From: a virus
Strand: one strand, 5' to 3'
DNA length: 21,276 nt
IMG/VR virus record: IMGVR_UViG_3300021963_000767
Span: 1-21,276 of that record
The position numbers and the translations under genes were made by a program. Shown piece after piece: positions 19,791 through 21,276 of this stretch (position 1 is the stretch's first letter; the number at the start of each line of letters is the position of its first letter). The notes beneath the pieces are model-generated. The model ran no database searches, was not told the origin of the DNA, and saw only the letters and a list, made by a program, of their open reading frames with translations.

Positions 19791-21276
19791 ATGGCAGCAT
19801 TTACTACCACACCAACAGAAGCTGGCGAAGGTCCAAGTCTCATTGGAATAGCTAAATCTATTGGCACAAAGATTCGTGATGCTGCCGAGAATGCTAAGGA
19901 AGAAAGAGAGAAGGCGCAGGAAGCAGGTGAAACTCCAAAGAAAGGGTCTCTTTTTAAGTCTTCTTTAGCAAATCAATTCAACCCAATCAAGTCCAAGAAA
20001 GCAAAGTCTAATTGGGCGAAGCAATTTAGTTGGAATAAACCAAAAGATAAACCAGTAACGCCACCGACACAAGCAGATGGTGTCGAAGGTTCTGCTAAAC
20101 TAAAAGAATTTATTGCGGGTGGATTCACTGCTATCTTAAAAGATACTGGTGTAATGGTATCCAAACTTGGTGGAATCAATGATGGCATTGGACAGAATTT
20201 AGCGGCAACAACTAGCTCTTCTGGCACTCTTACTGCAATCAAAGAAACATTAGATGCTCAAACTGACTTAAGAAGAAAGGCATTAGAAGAAGCAAAATAT
20301 GCTAGAGCAGAAAAGCAATTAGAAAAAACACAGGATACATCAAGTAGTAGGTCTCCTTTTGATACAACTGAAAAGGATAAGTCTGATGGAGAAGGTGGTG
20401 ATGACGGGGGTGGTGGACCTTTTGATTGGATGTTAAATTTACTTGGACTTGGCGATTTAGCAAGTAACTTCATCCCTGATAAGTGGTTACAAAAATTAAA
20501 TCCATTTAAAAAATCCCCAGTAACTCAGGGAGGTGGAGGCAAACCTCCTGGTCCTAGAATGCCTGGCAGTGGTCCTAGAGTTACTACTAGTGGTGGTGTT
20601 CCTGCTCCAGCAGCAAAGCAGCCATGGTGGAAAAAGATGTTGCCTTTCGCAGATGATGCCGCGAAGGGTGCTGCTGAAGCAGGAGCAAAAAAAGGTGCTG
20701 GCGGATTACTTGGTAGATTACTTCCAGGAGCGCAGCAAGCTTTAGCTGTTGGACTTGCTGGTAAAGCACTCAGCGAAGGTGATATGATAGGTGCTCTTTT
20801 ATCTGGTGGATCTGGTATTCCATTGGGAGGTTATGCGTTCTTGGGAATGGATATGCTTAGAAATTTTGTAGGAAAAGATTTCTTTGATAAGTCCTATGGA
20901 CAAGCATTAAGTGGTGATTTAGGACTTTCTGACGCTGAAATAGAAAAGCGTAACAAAACGATGACGGGATTGGAAAAAGGACTATTGAGCATGGGTTCTC
21001 CGTCTCTTTTTTCTGAAGGTGGTATAGTTCCATCAGCAGTGCCACCATCTCCTGTTTCTCCAATGGCACAGGGAGGTGTAGTAGATAATCCAACCAAAAC
21101 TAATTTGAATCCAGGTGATTCTGTTATACCATTGAATCGTAATGTTGGCAAGAAGATGTTTGGTGGCGCTAAGGATACATCTGCAGGAGAAACTGCAGTT
21201 GATACTGTTGGCGCAATGATTCTTGGTGTTGCTTCTGGTATGCTCGGCAAGACAGAGAGTGGCACTGCAGGTGATA
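19791..21276 (+). CDS. Second tape-measure-like structural protein (partial, runs off the window)
   Basis: Open from ATG 19791 to the window end without a stop: at least 495 codons. GGGAG (19776-19780) is 10 nt upstream. The N-terminus EAGEGPSLIGIAKSIGTK then AAENAKEEREKAQEAG parallels residues 256-292 of the preceding protein (EGEGPSLLSLGSWLGKK then AFQDAKEQKERALEAQ), so the two are probably related by duplication. Later parts include a coiled-coil-like stretch (IKETLDAQTDLRRKALEEAK), Gly/Pro-rich linkers and LFSEGGIVPS, AQGGVVDNPTKTNLNPGDSVIPLNR-type sequence near the edge, typical of tape-measure ends. The role in tail length or cell-wall penetration is inferred. Confidence 0.75.
   Translation, partial: MAAFTTTPTEAGEGPSLIGIAKSIGTKIRDAAENAKEEREKAQEAGETPKKGSLFKSSLANQFNPIKSKKAKSNWAKQFSWNKPKDKPVTPPTQADGVEGSAKLKEFIAGGFTAILKDTGVMVSKLGGINDGIGQNLAATTSSSGTLTAIKETLDAQTDLRRKALEEAKYARAEKQLEKTQDTSSSRSPFDTTEKDKSDGEGGDDGGGGPFDWMLNLLGLGDLASNFIPDKWLQKLNPFKKSPVTQGGGGKPPGPRMPGSGPRVTTSGGVPAPAAKQPWWKKMLPFADDAAKGAAEAGAKKGAGGLLGRLLPGAQQALAVGLAGKALSEGDMIGALLSGGSGIPLGGYAFLGMDMLRNFVGKDFFDKSYGQALSGDLGLSDAEIEKRNKTMTGLEKGLLSMGSPSLFSEGGIVPSAVPPSPVSPMAQGGVVDNPTKTNLNPGDSVIPLNRNVGKKMFGGAKDTSAGETAVDTVGAMILGVASGMLGKTESGTAGD

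Overview
The window is a stretch of a T4-like (myovirus) cyanophage genome, most likely infecting marine Synechococcus or Prochlorococcus. The evidence is the combination of photosystem II D1 (psbA), a high-light-inducible protein (hli), S-adenosylmethionine decarboxylase (speD), a PhoH ATPase and ThyX with T4-type replication and baseplate genes (RNase H, gp33, gp32, gp53, gp48, gp4, gp26). Genes are tightly packed, with many ATGA or TGATG junctions and few gaps. I saw no tRNA, IS element, CRISPR array or integrase.

Layout. (1) 1-456: end of an unrecognised gene, a 43-aa ORF and hli, closed by a terminator. (2) 458-2222, minus strand: two adhesion or fibre-like structural genes, one with four copies of a 123-nt repeat, probably read from two tandem T4-type late promoters (2245-2261). 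(3) 2281-4146: host-like metabolic genes psbA, speD and a glutaredoxin. psbA has a sigma70-type promoter overlapped by a late-promoter motif, and a leader hairpin. (4) 4148-12209, plus strand: replication, nucleotide and transcription genes (RNase H, ThyX, PhoH, PD-(D/E)XK exonuclease, gp33-like coactivator, gp32) mixed with many small conserved phage proteins. (5) 12279-14955, minus strand: gp53, gp48, a possible gp2-like protein, and gp4. (6) 14988-21276, plus strand: a tail-tube-like protein, gp26 with an apparent -1 frameshift extension, a 1069-aa tape-measure-like protein carrying a lysozyme/transglycosylase-like domain, and the start of a second, related protein that runs off the window.

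How it fits together. The early and middle genes would remodel photosynthesis, polyamine and thiol metabolism and make phage DNA. The flanking late genes build the baseplate, tail and fibres. Two kinds of promoter can be read directly: TTGAC(A/G)-N17-TAnnnT in gaps or gene ends, and NATAAATA late motifs in front of structural genes, psbA and speD.

The most notable observations are: a textbook -1 slippery heptamer with an upstream Shine-Dalgarno-like stimulator at the end of gp26, opening a 59-codon extension just before the tape-measure-like gene; five TTGAC(A/G) boxes that all have exactly 17 nt to a -10-like box, three of which contain the stop codon of the gene before; a promoter whose predicted RNA start lies inside the psbA terminator; and a 77-nt nested inverted repeat with a GAAA-capped inner stem that no recognised gene explains.
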